Origin: Streptomyces bathyalis | GTDB taxonomy: Bacteria; Actinomycetota; Actinomycetes; Streptomycetales; Streptomycetaceae | Direction of reading: 5' to 3' | Length of the DNA stretch: 64,000 bases | Assembly (NCBI RefSeq): GCF_015910445.1 | Contig: NZ_CP048882.1 | Span: forward strand, 930,001 to 994,000 | Shown here: piece after piece, positions 34,867-43,589 of the stretch | How positions within the stretch are numbered: the first letter of the stretch is position 1 | Layout of the letters: each line of letters opens with the position of its first letter | Position numbers and translations under genes: made by a program | Notes under the pieces: generated by a model | Seen by the model: only the letters and a program-made list of their open reading frames with translations | What the model was told of the DNA's origin: nothing | Databases searched by the model: none

Positions 34867-36258
34867 ATGGCACTCGGGTTTCTTGATCGCTCACGCACTG
34901 TCGCGCCGCCCGGCTGGAGCCGCTGGCTGATACCCCCGGCCGCACTGTCGGTCCACCTCTCGATCGGGCAGGCCTACGCGTGGAGCGTCTTCAAACCCGC
35001 GCTCGAGTCGTCGCTCGACCTGTCCGGGACGGCCAGTGCGCTGCCCTTCCAGCTGGGCATCGTCATGCTCGGCCTCTCCGCGGCCTTCGGCGGCACCCTC
35101 GTGGAGCGCAACGGTCCGCGCTGGGCGATGACGGTGTCCCTGCTCTGCTTCTGCTCGGGCTTCCTCCTCGCCTCGCTGGGCGCGGCCGTCGAGCAGTACT
35201 GGCTGGTGGTCTTCGGCTACGGCTTCGTGGGCGGCATCGGCCTCGGAATCGGGTACATCTCCCCCGTCTCCACGCTGATCAAATGGTTCCCCGACCGTCC
35301 CGGCATGGCGACCGGCATCGCGATCATGGGATTCGGCGGCGGTGCGCTGATCGCCTCGCCGTGGTCCGCGCAGATGCTGGAGAGCTTCGGCAGCGACAAC
35401 AGCGGGGTCGCCTCCGCCTTCCTCGTGCACGGACTGGTCTACGCGGTCTTCATGTCGCTCGGCGTGCTGCTGGTCCGCGTACCGGCGGAGGGCTGGCAGC
35501 CGCCCGGCGGGAAGAAGCCGCAGGAGCAGCAGGCGAGCAAGCCACTGGTGACCACCGCGAACGTCTCGGCGCGCAACGCCGTGCGGACACCGCAGTTCTG
35601 GTTCCTGTGGGTGGTGCTGTGCATGAACGTCACCGCCGGCATCGGAATCCTGGAGAAAGCCGCGCCGATGATCGGCGACTTCTTCGCCGACACCCCCACC
35701 CCCGTCTCGGCCTCCGCCGCGGCCGGATTCGTCGCCATGCTCTCGCTCGCCAACATGGGCGGGCGCTTCGTGTGGTCCTCGACATCGGACGTCATCGGCC
35801 GCAAGAACATGTACCGCTGCTACCTGGGCGTCGGGGCGCTGATGTACCTGGGGATCGTGCTGCTCGGCGACTCCTCCAAGCCGCTGTTCATCGCCTGCGC
35901 GCTCGTGATCATCTCTTTCTACGGCGGTGGCTTCGCGACCGTGCCGGCGTATCTGAAGGACCTGTTCGGCACGTACGAGGTCGGCGCCATCCACGGGCGG
36001 CTGCTGACCGCGTGGTCACTCGCCGGGGTGCTCGGCCCGCTCATCGTCAACTGGGTCGCCGACTCGCAGGAGGCGGCGGGCCGCTCGGGACCGGGGCTCT
36101 ACGGGCTCGCCCTGTCCATCATGATCGGACTGCTGGTCGTCGGCTTCATCGCGAATGAGCTGATACGGCCGGTGAATTCCAAGTTCCACGAGCCCGCGGC
36201 GGCGACAGCCGCCGGACCCGGGAGCGGCGAAGAGCGCAAGGAGGCGACGGGGCGATGA
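34867..36258 (+). CDS. MFS transporter, oxalate/formate antiporter (OFA) type
   Basis: 463 residues, about twelve membrane helices. SIGQAYAWSVFKPAL and YGFVGGIGLGIGYISPVSTLIKWFPDRPGMATG are hallmark OFA segments, and GRFVWSSTSDVIGRK matches the central MFS loop. It differs clearly from the OFA transporter at 1290. The ATG at 34867 was chosen by homology; no strong ribosome site is visible. A 52-residue membrane protein overlaps its stop and an FDH operon follows, so formate or oxalate is a likely substrate. Confidence 0.88.
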   Translation: MALGFLDRSRTVAPPGWSRWLIPPAALSVHLSIGQAYAWSVFKPALESSLDLSGTASALPFQLGIVMLGLSAAFGGTLVERNGPRWAMTVSLLCFCSGFLLASLGAAVEQYWLVVFGYGFVGGIGLGIGYISPVSTLIKWFPDRPGMATGIAIMGFGGGALIASPWSAQMLESFGSDNSGVASAFLVHGLVYAVFMSLGVLLVRVPAEGWQPPGGKKPQEQQASKPLVTTANVSARNAVRTPQFWFLWVVLCMNVTAGIGILEKAAPMIGDFFADTPTPVSASAAAGFVAMLSLANMGGRFVWSSTSDVIGRKNMYRCYLGVGALMYLGIVLLGDSSKPLFIACALVIISFYGGGFATVPAYLKDLFGTYEVGAIHGRLLTAWSLAGVLGPLIVNWVADSQEAAGRSGPGLYGLALSIMIGLLVVGFIANELIRPVNSKFHEPAAATAAGPGSGEERKEATGR

Positions 36259-36413
36259 CGACCGGCGAGAACAGCACACCCGCAGCGCCGGCGACCGCGG
36301 ACGGGCCCCCCGCGGCCCTGTTCGCGTTCGCCTGGCTCTGGGTCGGCGTGCCCATGGCGTACGGACTGTACGAGCTGATCCTCAAGGCCGTGCAGCTCTT
36401 CACCGGCGGCTGA
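36255..36413 (+). CDS. Small membrane partner of the OFA transporter
   Basis: 52 residues, starting with the ATGA overlap at the transporter stop. The sequence has a polar, Pro/Ala-rich start and one or two hydrophobic stretches (LFAFAWLWVGVPMAYGLYELI). Small proteins of this kind are annotated as MFS transporter small subunits next to OFA genes. Coupled translation suggests a complex with the transporter. Its short length makes it easy to miss. Confidence 0.72.
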   Translation: MTTGENSTPAAPATADGPPAALFAFAWLWVGVPMAYGLYELILKAVQLFTGG

Positions 36414-36482
36414 CGGGTTCCTCGGGGCCCTCACGACCGGATAATTCGGACGAGCATGTGCGCCGCAACTGCCGCACAAGTC

Positions 36483-36512
36483 TTGTCGGTCGATGAATGT
36501 ATACAATATTCT
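36483..36512 (+). promoter_or_regulatory. Promoter with GntR-type operator before the split FDH operon
   Basis: TTGTCG (36483-36488) and TATTCT (36507-36512) are spaced by 18 bases, and TGTATACAATA (36498-36508) fills the space between them. A repressor bound there would block RNA polymerase. The stretch is strikingly AT-rich for this window. The first gene starts at 36571. Confidence 0.6.
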
Positions 36513-36570
36513 GTCGACTATCTCAGGTTCCATCCCACGCTCGGTCCCCTCAACCGAACGGAGAGCGGAT

Positions 36571-37548
36571 ATGAAAGTTGCAGTCGTCGGCGCTGGAGCA
36601 ATCGGCGCCTATGTCGGAGCAGCCCTGCACCGAGCGGGCGCCGATGTACACCTCATCGCCCGTGGACCGCACCTGGCCGCCATGAAGGAGAACGGCGTCC
36701 AGGTCCTCAGCCCTCGCGGTGACTTCACCGCACGCGTACACGCCACCGATGACCCGTCCTCGATCGGACCGGTCGACTTCGTCTTCCTCGGGCTGAAGGC
36801 CAACTCCTATGCGGCGTGCGGGCCGCTGGTCCATCCCCTGATGGGCGAGAAGACGGCCGTGGTGGCCGCGCAGAACGGCATTCCCTGGTGGTACTTCCAC
36901 GGTCTCGAAGGCCCTTACAAGGGCAGGCGCGTCGAGAGCGTGGACCCCGACGGAGCCGTCAGTGCCGTTCTGCCCCCCGAACGCGCCATCGGCTGCGTCG
37001 TCTACGCCGCGACGCAGCTCAAGGGCCCAGGCGTCGTACAGCACATGGAAGGCACCCGCTTCTCCATCGGCGAACCGGACAAGACCGACTCCACGCGCTG
37101 CGAGGAGTTCAGCGAAGCCATGATCGCCGGTGGCCTCAAGTGCCCGGTCGAGGCGGACATCCGGAACGACATCTGGATCAAGCTGCTCGGGAACATCGCG
37201 TTCAATCCGCTCAGCGCGCTGTCCCGGGCGACCATGGCACAGATCTGCCGCCACCAGGACACCCGCGCTCTGGTGGCGACGATGATGCGCGAGACCCTCG
37301 CGGTGGCCGAGGCCGTCGGCTGCCGTCCCGAGATCTCCGTGGAGAAGCGACTGGCAGGAGCCGAACGCGTCGGCGAGCACAAGACCTCCACCCTCCAGGA
37401 CCTGGAGAGCGGCAAGCCCATGGAGCTGGACGTGCTCCTGGCCGCAGTGGTCGAACTCGCCGCGCTGACAGGCACACGCGTTCCGAAGCTCTGCGCCATC
37501 CATGCCGTCACCGACCTGCTGGCACAGACCGTAAGGAGCGCAGCATGA
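36571..37548 (+). CDS. Ketopantoate-reductase-like (ApbA/PanE family) oxidoreductase
   Basis: 325 residues. MKVAVVGAGAIGAYVGAALHRAGADVHLIARG is the NADP-binding start; VFLGLKANSYAACGPLV, AAQNGIPWWYF and NDIWIKLLGNIAFNPLSALS with a late C-terminal helix domain (STLQDLESGKPMELDVL) match the family. It reduces 2-oxo acids such as ketopantoate, though many paralogues have other substrates. It is the first gene of the FDH operon and overlaps the FDH gene by four bases. The ATG at 36571 follows GGAGAG. Its link to formate is unclear; it might use the NADH produced. Confidence 0.87.
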   Translation: MKVAVVGAGAIGAYVGAALHRAGADVHLIARGPHLAAMKENGVQVLSPRGDFTARVHATDDPSSIGPVDFVFLGLKANSYAACGPLVHPLMGEKTAVVAAQNGIPWWYFHGLEGPYKGRRVESVDPDGAVSAVLPPERAIGCVVYAATQLKGPGVVQHMEGTRFSIGEPDKTDSTRCEEFSEAMIAGGLKCPVEADIRNDIWIKLLGNIAFNPLSALSRATMAQICRHQDTRALVATMMRETLAVAEAVGCRPEISVEKRLAGAERVGEHKTSTLQDLESGKPMELDVLLAAVVELAALTGTRVPKLCAIHAVTDLLAQTVRSAA

Positions 37549-39494
37549 GGCAACGCGACCGCGGGAAGCCGACGAAGGAGTACCCCCGCCTGACCCATCC
37601 CCTGGTGCGGGACGAGAAGGGTGGCCCGCTCCGCCGGGCGACGTGGGAGGAGGCGCTGGAGAAGGCCACCGAGGGGTTCCGCCGGATCAAGGCGGAGCAC
37701 GGTCCGGACGCCTTCGGCATGTTCTCCTGCGCCCGGGCCACGAACGAGATGAACTACGTGGCGCAGAAGTTCACCCGCGTCATCATGGGCACGCACAACG
37801 TCGACTCGTGCAACCGCACGTGTCACGCGCCCAGCGTGGCCGGGCTCTCCGCGGCCTTCGGCTCGGGCGGCGGCACCTCCTCCTACGAGGAGGTCGAGTC
37901 GACCGACCTGATCGTGATGTGGGGCTCCAACGCCCGCTTCGCACACCCGATCTTCTTCCAGCACGTACTGCGCGGGATCCGCAACGGCGCGAAGATGTAC
38001 GCCGTCGACCCGCGCCGCACGTCCACAGCCGAGTGGGCCGAGAGCTGGCTCGGGCTGAACGTGGGCACCGACATCCCGCTGGCGCACGCGATCGGGCGCG
38101 AGATCATCCACTCGGGGCTGGCCAACCACACCTTCATCGAGCGGGCCACGACCGGCTTCGAGGAGTACAAGGCCGAGGTCGAGCCGTGGACTCTGAGCGC
38201 CGCCGAGAAGGTGACCGGCGTACCCGCCGACGCCATCCGGGACCTGGCGCACGCCTACGCCACCGCCGAGCGTGCCCAGCTGTGCTGGACGCTGGGCATC
38301 ACCGAGCACCACAACGGCACCGACAACGTGCGCGCTTTGATCAACCTGTCGCTGCTGACCGGGCACGTGGGCCGTTACGGCGCCGGCCTCCAGCCGCTGC
38401 GCGGGCAGAACAACGTGCAGGGCGGCGGCGACATGGGGGCCATCCCCGACCGCCTTCCCGGATTCCAGAACGTCCTCGACCCGGAGACCCGGGCGAAGTT
38501 CGAGGCCGCCTGGGAGACCACTCTGGAGCCCCGCCACGGACGCAACCTCACGATGATGTTCGAGGCCATGGAGACGGGTGAGTTGAAGGCCGTCTACTGC
38601 ATCGGCGAGAACCCGGCGCAGTCGGAGGCCGACACCGGTCAGGCCGTCGAGCGGATGCAGAAGCTCGAACACCTCGTGGTGCAGGACATCTTCCTCACGA
38701 GGACGGCCGAACTGGCCGACGTGGTCCTGCCCGCGACCGCCGCGTGGTGCGAGACGGACGGCACGACCACGAACAGCGAGCGGCGTGTGCAGCGCGTACG
38801 CAAGGCGGTGAACCCGCCCGGCGAGGCCCGCGAGGACATCGACATCATCTGCGACATCGCGGCCCGGCTCGGACACGAGTGGAAGTTCGCGGACTCAGAG
38901 GCGGTCTGGGACGAGCTGCGTTCCGTCTCGCCGCAGCACTACGGCATGACGTACGACCGTCTCGCGGAGCACCAGGGCATCCAGTGGCCCTGCCCCAGCA
39001 CCGACAAGCTGGAGCCGACGTACATGCACGGGCGGCTGTGGGAGACGGATCCTGCGAAGCGCGGCACTCCCGCGCCGTTCGGCATCGTGAAGCACGATCC
39101 GCCGGTCGACCTCACCGATGAGGACTACCCGCTGCGGCTGACCACGGGCCGCCGCCTGGACTCGTACAACACCGGTGTGCAGAGCGGGAGTTACGCCTCG
39201 CCGCTGCGGCGCGGCGAATACGTGGAACTGTGCCCGGAGGACGCCGAACTGTACGGCGTCGAGGTCAACGAAGAGGTGCAGGTGACCTCCCGGCGCGGCT
39301 CCGTCGTGGCGCCCGTTTGGATCGACCGGGCGCTGCGCCCGGGCCTGGCGTTCATGACGATGCACTTCCCGGACGAGGTGGACACCAACCAGCTGACCAT
39401 CGAGTCCAACTGCCCCATCGCAGGTACCGCCGAATTCAAGGCATCCGCGATACGGATCGAGAAGCTGCCTGTCGAAGCAGCCGTGAGGAGCTGA
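37545..39494 (+). CDS. Formate dehydrogenase catalytic subunit, C-terminal part (split)
   Basis: 649 residues. It starts at PRLTHPLVRDEKGGPLRRATWEEAL, the point just after the N-terminal [4Fe-4S] domain in normal FDH proteins. The molybdopterin domain follows: Cys93-His94 in NRTCHAPSVAGL (the Mo/W ligand position, Cys here), LTGHVGRYGAGLQPLRGQNNVQG, NPAQSEAD and the C-terminal molydop-binding domain (LTTGRRLDSYNTG). It has no iron-sulfur Cys motif and no CxKG lysine; those lie in the protein at 41458. It should oxidise formate to CO2 only as a complex. The start overlaps the ketopantoate-reductase-like gene by ATGA. Confidence 0.88.
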   Translation: MRQRDRGKPTKEYPRLTHPLVRDEKGGPLRRATWEEALEKATEGFRRIKAEHGPDAFGMFSCARATNEMNYVAQKFTRVIMGTHNVDSCNRTCHAPSVAGLSAAFGSGGGTSSYEEVESTDLIVMWGSNARFAHPIFFQHVLRGIRNGAKMYAVDPRRTSTAEWAESWLGLNVGTDIPLAHAIGREIIHSGLANHTFIERATTGFEEYKAEVEPWTLSAAEKVTGVPADAIRDLAHAYATAERAQLCWTLGITEHHNGTDNVRALINLSLLTGHVGRYGAGLQPLRGQNNVQGGGDMGAIPDRLPGFQNVLDPETRAKFEAAWETTLEPRHGRNLTMMFEAMETGELKAVYCIGENPAQSEADTGQAVERMQKLEHLVVQDIFLTRTAELADVVLPATAAWCETDGTTTNSERRVQRVRKAVNPPGEAREDIDIICDIAARLGHEWKFADSEAVWDELRSVSPQHYGMTYDRLAEHQGIQWPCPSTDKLEPTYMHGRLWETDPAKRGTPAPFGIVKHDPPVDLTDEDYPLRLTTGRRLDSYNTGVQSGSYASPLRRGEYVELCPEDAELYGVEVNEEVQVTSRRGSVVAPVWIDRALRPGLAFMTMHFPDEVDTNQLTIESNCPIAGTAEFKASAIRIEKLPVEAAVRS

Positions 39495-39502
39495 GACCTG
39501 CA

Positions 39503-41461
39503 ATGGATCTGCGCTTCGGTGACAGCAAGCCGACGGACGAGGAAAAAACAGCCGTCGACGACCTGCTCGGACCTCCCCCCAGCGCCTGGGAAGGAGCGGA
39601 CGACCGCACTACGGGCGACCTGCGCTGGGCATTGGGCGGCCGGGACGCACGGGAGCGGCGTGACCTGCTGTTGCCGGGGCTCCACGCGGTGAACGACCGC
39701 GTGGGATGGATCAGCGAAGGAGCGCTCACCTACCTGTGCCGCAGGCTGACGGTGCCGCCGGCCGAGGCCTACGGGGTGGCGACGTTCTACTCGATGTTCT
39801 CCATGCGTCCGCGTCCGGCCACCGTCGTGCATGTCTGTACGGACATCGCATGCGCGGCGGCGCCGGGCGCGGACGCCTTCCAGGCCGAGGTGGAGCGCCG
39901 CCTCGGCCCGGCGGGTGAGCCGCGCGACGGCGCGGTCTGGCAGCCCAGCCCCTGCCTGGGCCTGTGCGAACGCGCTCCGGCCGCCCTGTCGATACGTGCC
40001 GGGCACGGCTGCCCCTCGGCGGCCGGGCCCGGAGGCGGGGTCCCCGCCAACGGGGCCTCGCCCAACGGGAGTTCACCGGCCCCGAGTGGGCCCGCCCCCG
40101 GCGAGGCGACGTACGCGACCGCTGTCGTGGCACCCGCCACCGCGGAGGCCGTGGAGGCCGCGGCGCGCGCCCCCGAGGACGCGCCCGAGGAGCCTTCCGC
40201 CGCTCTCGCCGTACCGCAGGCGGGCGAGCCGGGTCTGAGGCTGCTCTCCCGCATCGGGGTCGCCGACCCCGAGTCGCTGGACGAGTACCGCGCCAACGGC
40301 GGGTACCGGGCGCTGCGCCGCGCGTTCGCCCTCGGCCCGGCGGGGGTGCTGCGCGAGGTCACCGACTCCGGGCTGGTGGGACGCGGCGGGGCCGCCTTCC
40401 CCACGGGCCGCAAGTGGCAGGCCACGGCGTCGCAGCCGGACCAGCCGCACTACGTGGTGTGCAACGCCGACGAGAGCGAGCCGGGCACCTTCAAGGACCG
40501 GGTGCTGATGGAGGGCGACCCGTTCGCGCTCATCGAATCCATGACGATCGCGGGCTACGCCACCGGGGCCCACAAGGGCTATCTGTATCTGCGTGGTGAA
40601 TACCCGCGTGCGCTGCGCCTGTTGACGAACGCGATCACACAGGCACGCGCCCGCGGCCTGCTCGGTGACGACGTGCTCGGCATGGGCTACGCCTTCGACA
40701 TCGAAATCCGGCGCGGTGCCGGCGCCTACATCTGCGGCGAGGAGACCGCGCTGTTCAACTCCCTGGAGGGCCACCGGGGCGAGCCCCGCTCCAAACCGCC
40801 CTTCCCTGTGGAGAAGGGCCTGTTCGGCAAGCCCACAGCCGCCAACAACGTCGAGACGCTCGTGAACGTGCTGTCCGTCCTGGAGTTGGGCGCCGAGGCG
40901 TACGCCGCGATCGGCACCGGGAAGTCGACGGGACCGAAGCTCTTCTGCGTCTCCGGCAACGTCGAGCGCCCCGGCATCTACGAACTCCCCTTCGGCGCCA
41001 CGCTCGGCGACCTGCTCCGGCTCGCCGGTGCGACCGACGATCTGCGTGCCGTGCTGCTGGGCGGCGCCGCGGGCGGCTTCGTACGAGGGGACGAGCTGGA
41101 CATCCCGCTCACCTTCGAGGGCACGAGAGAAGCCGGCACGACCCTCGGGTCCGGCGTGGTGCTCGCGCTCGACTCGTCCGTGCCGCTGCCGCGGATCCTT
41201 CTGCGCATCGCCGAGTTCTTCCGCGACGAGTCCTGCGGCCAGTGCGTGCCGTGCCGCATCGGCACCGTGCGTCAGGAGGAGGCACTGCACCGGATCGCCG
41301 AACGCGTCGGGACATCGGGCGGGGCCGAGGGAAGCGCCGACGACATCGCGCTGCTCCGCGAGGTGGGAGAGGCGATGCGCGACGCCTCGATCTGCGGTCT
41401 GGGACAGACCGCCTGGAACGCCGTGGAGTCCGCCATCGACCGACTGGGAGCCTACGCATGA
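39503..41461 (+). CDS. NAD-dependent formate dehydrogenase beta subunit (NuoE-NuoF fusion)
   Basis: 652 residues. The NuoE-like thioredoxin-fold domain (about 30-175) has Cys in VCTDIACAAA and PCLGLCERAP for [2Fe-2S]. An Ala/Pro-rich linker (about 180-240) follows. The NuoF-like domain has the NAD/FMN motifs GRGGAAFPTGRKW, CNADESEPGTFKDR and GAGAYICGEETALFNSLEG and the [4Fe-4S] site ESCGQCVPCRIGT with a later ICGLGQ. It passes electrons from the catalytic subunit to NAD. The ATG at 39503 lies 8 bases after the FDH stop; it overlaps the next gene by four bases. Confidence 0.9.
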   Translation: MDLRFGDSKPTDEEKTAVDDLLGPPPSAWEGADDRTTGDLRWALGGRDARERRDLLLPGLHAVNDRVGWISEGALTYLCRRLTVPPAEAYGVATFYSMFSMRPRPATVVHVCTDIACAAAPGADAFQAEVERRLGPAGEPRDGAVWQPSPCLGLCERAPAALSIRAGHGCPSAAGPGGGVPANGASPNGSSPAPSGPAPGEATYATAVVAPATAEAVEAAARAPEDAPEEPSAALAVPQAGEPGLRLLSRIGVADPESLDEYRANGGYRALRRAFALGPAGVLREVTDSGLVGRGGAAFPTGRKWQATASQPDQPHYVVCNADESEPGTFKDRVLMEGDPFALIESMTIAGYATGAHKGYLYLRGEYPRALRLLTNAITQARARGLLGDDVLGMGYAFDIEIRRGAGAYICGEETALFNSLEGHRGEPRSKPPFPVEKGLFGKPTAANNVETLVNVLSVLELGAEAYAAIGTGKSTGPKLFCVSGNVERPGIYELPFGATLGDLLRLAGATDDLRAVLLGGAAGGFVRGDELDIPLTFEGTREAGTTLGSGVVLALDSSVPLPRILLRIAEFFRDESCGQCVPCRIGTVRQEEALHRIAERVGTSGGAEGSADDIALLREVGEAMRDASICGLGQTAWNAVESAIDRLGAYA

Positions 41462-42330
41462 CCGCAGTACCGCTGGATCCCCCGCGCCGCCTCGTCGAGT
41501 TCGAGCTCGACGGCGAGCCGACCCGGGTCCCCGACGGGTCCACGATCCTGGACGCCTGCCGCTCGGCGGGCAAGGACATACCCACGCTCTGTCAGGGCGA
41601 GACGCTCGAACCGAAGAACGCGTGCCGCGTCTGCGTGGTCGAGGTCGAGGGCGCCCGTACCCTCGCCCCGGCCTGCTCCCGCAAGGCCGAGCCCGGCATG
41701 ACGGTGCGCACCGACACCGAGCGCGCCCGGCACAGCCGCAAGCTCGTCCTCGAACTGCTCGCCTCCGCAACGGACTTGTCCACGACGCCGCGCGCGTCCG
41801 AGTGGATCAAGGAATACGGTGCGAAGCCGGACCGGTTCGGCGCGGAGGCGGCCACGATGAACGAGCCGCCGAAGATCGACAACGATCTTTACGTCCGCGA
41901 CTACGACAAGTGCATCCTCTGCTACAAGTGCGTCGACGCCTGCGGTGAGCAGTGGCAGAACAGCTTCGCGATCTCCATGGCGGGCCGGGGCTTCGACGCC
42001 CGTATCTCCACCGAGCACGATGCGCCGCTGACGGACTCCGCGTGTGTCTACTGCGGCAACTGCATCGAGGTGTGCCCCACGGGCGCGCTCTCCTTCAAGT
42101 CGGAATTCGACATGCGGGAAGCAGGCACATGGGACGAGGAGCGGCAGACTCAGACGACCACGGTGTGCGCATACTGCGGTGTGGGCTGCAACCTCACGCT
42201 CCATGTTCAGGACAATGAAATCGTCAAGGTCAGCTCACCGCTCGACAATCCGGTGACGCACGGAAACCTCTGCATCAAGGGCCGATTCGGCTATCAGCAC
42301 GTCGGCGGCGGGAACCCGGCCGGCGCTTGA
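41458..42330 (+). CDS. FDH iron-sulfur subunit carrying the N-terminal [4Fe-4S] domain of the catalytic chain
   Basis: 290 residues. Domains in order: [2Fe-2S] plant-type ferredoxin (about 10-90; LCQGETLEPKNACRVCVVEVEG), two [4Fe-4S] ferredoxin sites (CILCYKCVDAC, CVYCGNCIEVCPTGAL, about 160-215), and then VCAYCGVGCNL with Cys237, 240, 244 and LCIKGRFGYQHV with Cys272, which is the N-terminal cluster domain of FDH catalytic subunits including the CxKG lysine. It ends just where the protein at 37545 begins in a normal FDH. The two chains therefore make one functional catalytic subunit. ATG at 41458 overlaps the beta gene by four bases. Confidence 0.88.
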   Translation: MTAVPLDPPRRLVEFELDGEPTRVPDGSTILDACRSAGKDIPTLCQGETLEPKNACRVCVVEVEGARTLAPACSRKAEPGMTVRTDTERARHSRKLVLELLASATDLSTTPRASEWIKEYGAKPDRFGAEAATMNEPPKIDNDLYVRDYDKCILCYKCVDACGEQWQNSFAISMAGRGFDARISTEHDAPLTDSACVYCGNCIEVCPTGALSFKSEFDMREAGTWDEERQTQTTTVCAYCGVGCNLTLHVQDNEIVKVSSPLDNPVTHGNLCIKGRFGYQHVGGGNPAGA

Positions 42331-42341
42331 CGGACCAGGTG

Positions 42342-42381
42342 GGCCCCGGCCAGCCCCCACCCCCGGGGGCAATCCGGGGCC
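42342..42381 (+). other. GC-rich hairpin between FDH iron-sulfur gene and fdhD
   Basis: The outer stem ggccccgg/ccggggcc (42342-42349, 42374-42381) encloses a gccccc/gggggc pair. It may attenuate read-through from the FDH operon into fdhD, 35 bases before the fdhD start. Confidence 0.45.
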
Positions 42382-42415
42382 ACCGCCCACACGACTCACC
42401 GACAGGACGGACCGA

Positions 42416-43315
42416 ATGGGACGGGTCACTGAGCGACGGCGTGTGCTGCGTATCCGCGACGGTGCGGTCAGCACCCGCCCGGACACCCTCGTCGCCGAGG
42501 AGCCACTGGAGATCCGGCTGAACGGCAAGCCGCTCGCCATCACCATGCGCACCCCGGGTGACGACTTCGCGCTCGCCGCGGGTTTCCTCGTCAGCGAGGG
42601 CGTGCTCGGTACGGCCGAGGAACTCGCGAACATCGTCTACTGCGCCGGCGCCACCAGCGTGGGGGACCCCCCAGCGGTAGCTGGGGGAGGCTCCAACACC
42701 TACAACGTGGTCGACGTGCGCCTGGCGCCCGGAGTCCCCCTCCCGGACATCGCCTTGGAGCGGAACGTCTACACCACCTCGTCGTGCGGTCTGTGCGGCA
42801 AGGCGAGCCTCGACGCCGTCCGTACGACAGCCCGCTGGAGCATCGAGAATCCGGAGGACCCGGACGACCCCGCCGGGCCCCGGGTCCGTCTCGACCCCTC
42901 CGTGCTCTCCTCTCTGCCCGACACGTTGCGCGCGTCCCAGCGGGTCTTCGAACGCACCGGCGGGCTCCACGCCGCCGCCCTCTTCACCCCCGAGGGCGAA
43001 CTCCTCGACGTACGGGAGGACGTGGGCCGCCACAATGCCGTCGACAAGCTCGTGGGACGGGCACTCCAGCAGGGCGGACTTCCCCTGCGCGACGCGGTGC
43101 TGATGGTCTCCGGACGTGCGTCCTTCGAGCTGGCGCAGAAGGCGGTGATGGCGGGCATCCCCGTGCTCGCCGCCGTCTCGGCGCCTTCGTCACTGGCGGT
43201 TGATCTGGCCGCGGAGACGGGGCTGACCTTGGTCGGCTTCCTCCGCGGATCCTCCATGAACGTGTATGCAGGTGAGCACCGGCTCGCCCTGCGCACAACG
43301 GCCGGCCGGGCCTGA
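42416..43315 (+). CDS. fdhD: Formate dehydrogenase accessory sulfurtransferase FdhD
   Basis: 299 residues. The CGLCGKASLD motif has the two cysteines that relay sulfur from a desulfurase to the molybdenum cofactor of FDH. RTPGDDFALAAGFLVSEG, VREDVGRHNAVDKLVG and FLRGSSMNVYAG are conserved family blocks. It is needed to activate the FDH enzymes encoded on both sides. An about nine-residue insertion (VGDPPAVAGG) between YCAGATS and SNTYNVVDV coincides with a DNA palindrome at 42659-42689. The ATG at 42416 gives the expected N-terminus. Confidence 0.93.
   Translation: MGRVTERRRVLRIRDGAVSTRPDTLVAEEPLEIRLNGKPLAITMRTPGDDFALAAGFLVSEGVLGTAEELANIVYCAGATSVGDPPAVAGGGSNTYNVVDVRLAPGVPLPDIALERNVYTTSSCGLCGKASLDAVRTTARWSIENPEDPDDPAGPRVRLDPSVLSSLPDTLRASQRVFERTGGLHAAALFTPEGELLDVREDVGRHNAVDKLVGRALQQGGLPLRDAVLMVSGRASFELAQKAVMAGIPVLAAVSAPSSLAVDLAAETGLTLVGFLRGSSMNVYAGEHRLALRTTAGRA
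42659..42689. repeat. Palindromic insertion inside fdhD
   Basis: The core cccccagc-ggta-gctggggg is a perfect 8-bp stem with a 4-base loop. It sits in frame in fdhD where other FdhD proteins have a short turn. The same kind of unit recurs widely in streptomycete genomes as a small mobile palindrome, to my knowledge. It differs from the unit found twice in the RHS gene. Confidence 0.65.
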
Positions 43316-43589
43316 CGGCCTCGCCTGCTGCACGGGATAGGGGCTCGGTCGGCGGGAGGCGCCCCCTGCGCCGGCCGGGCCCTTCCCCATGCCTGGGCCT
43401 TCCCGCGGGGTCCCTGCGCGCCCGCGCCCGTCTCAGAGTCCGAGGCGCTCCTCGGCGCCCGCGCAGGCGCCTTGCTCACCGGGCCCAACGCGGCCTCCGG
43501 CGCACCGCAGGATCTGTGAAGGGTGCGGCTTGGAGTGGCTCACCTCTCGGCAGCCTGCTGCAGATGCAGAAAGTCAGTTGTGCAGAAAG

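Noticed and set aside
37545..39494. Is the short FDH chain just a sequencing frameshift of a longer gene?
   Set aside because: The upstream sequence codes a complete ketopantoate-reductase-like protein coupled by ATGA, and the missing domain is found intact in the downstream iron-sulfur protein.
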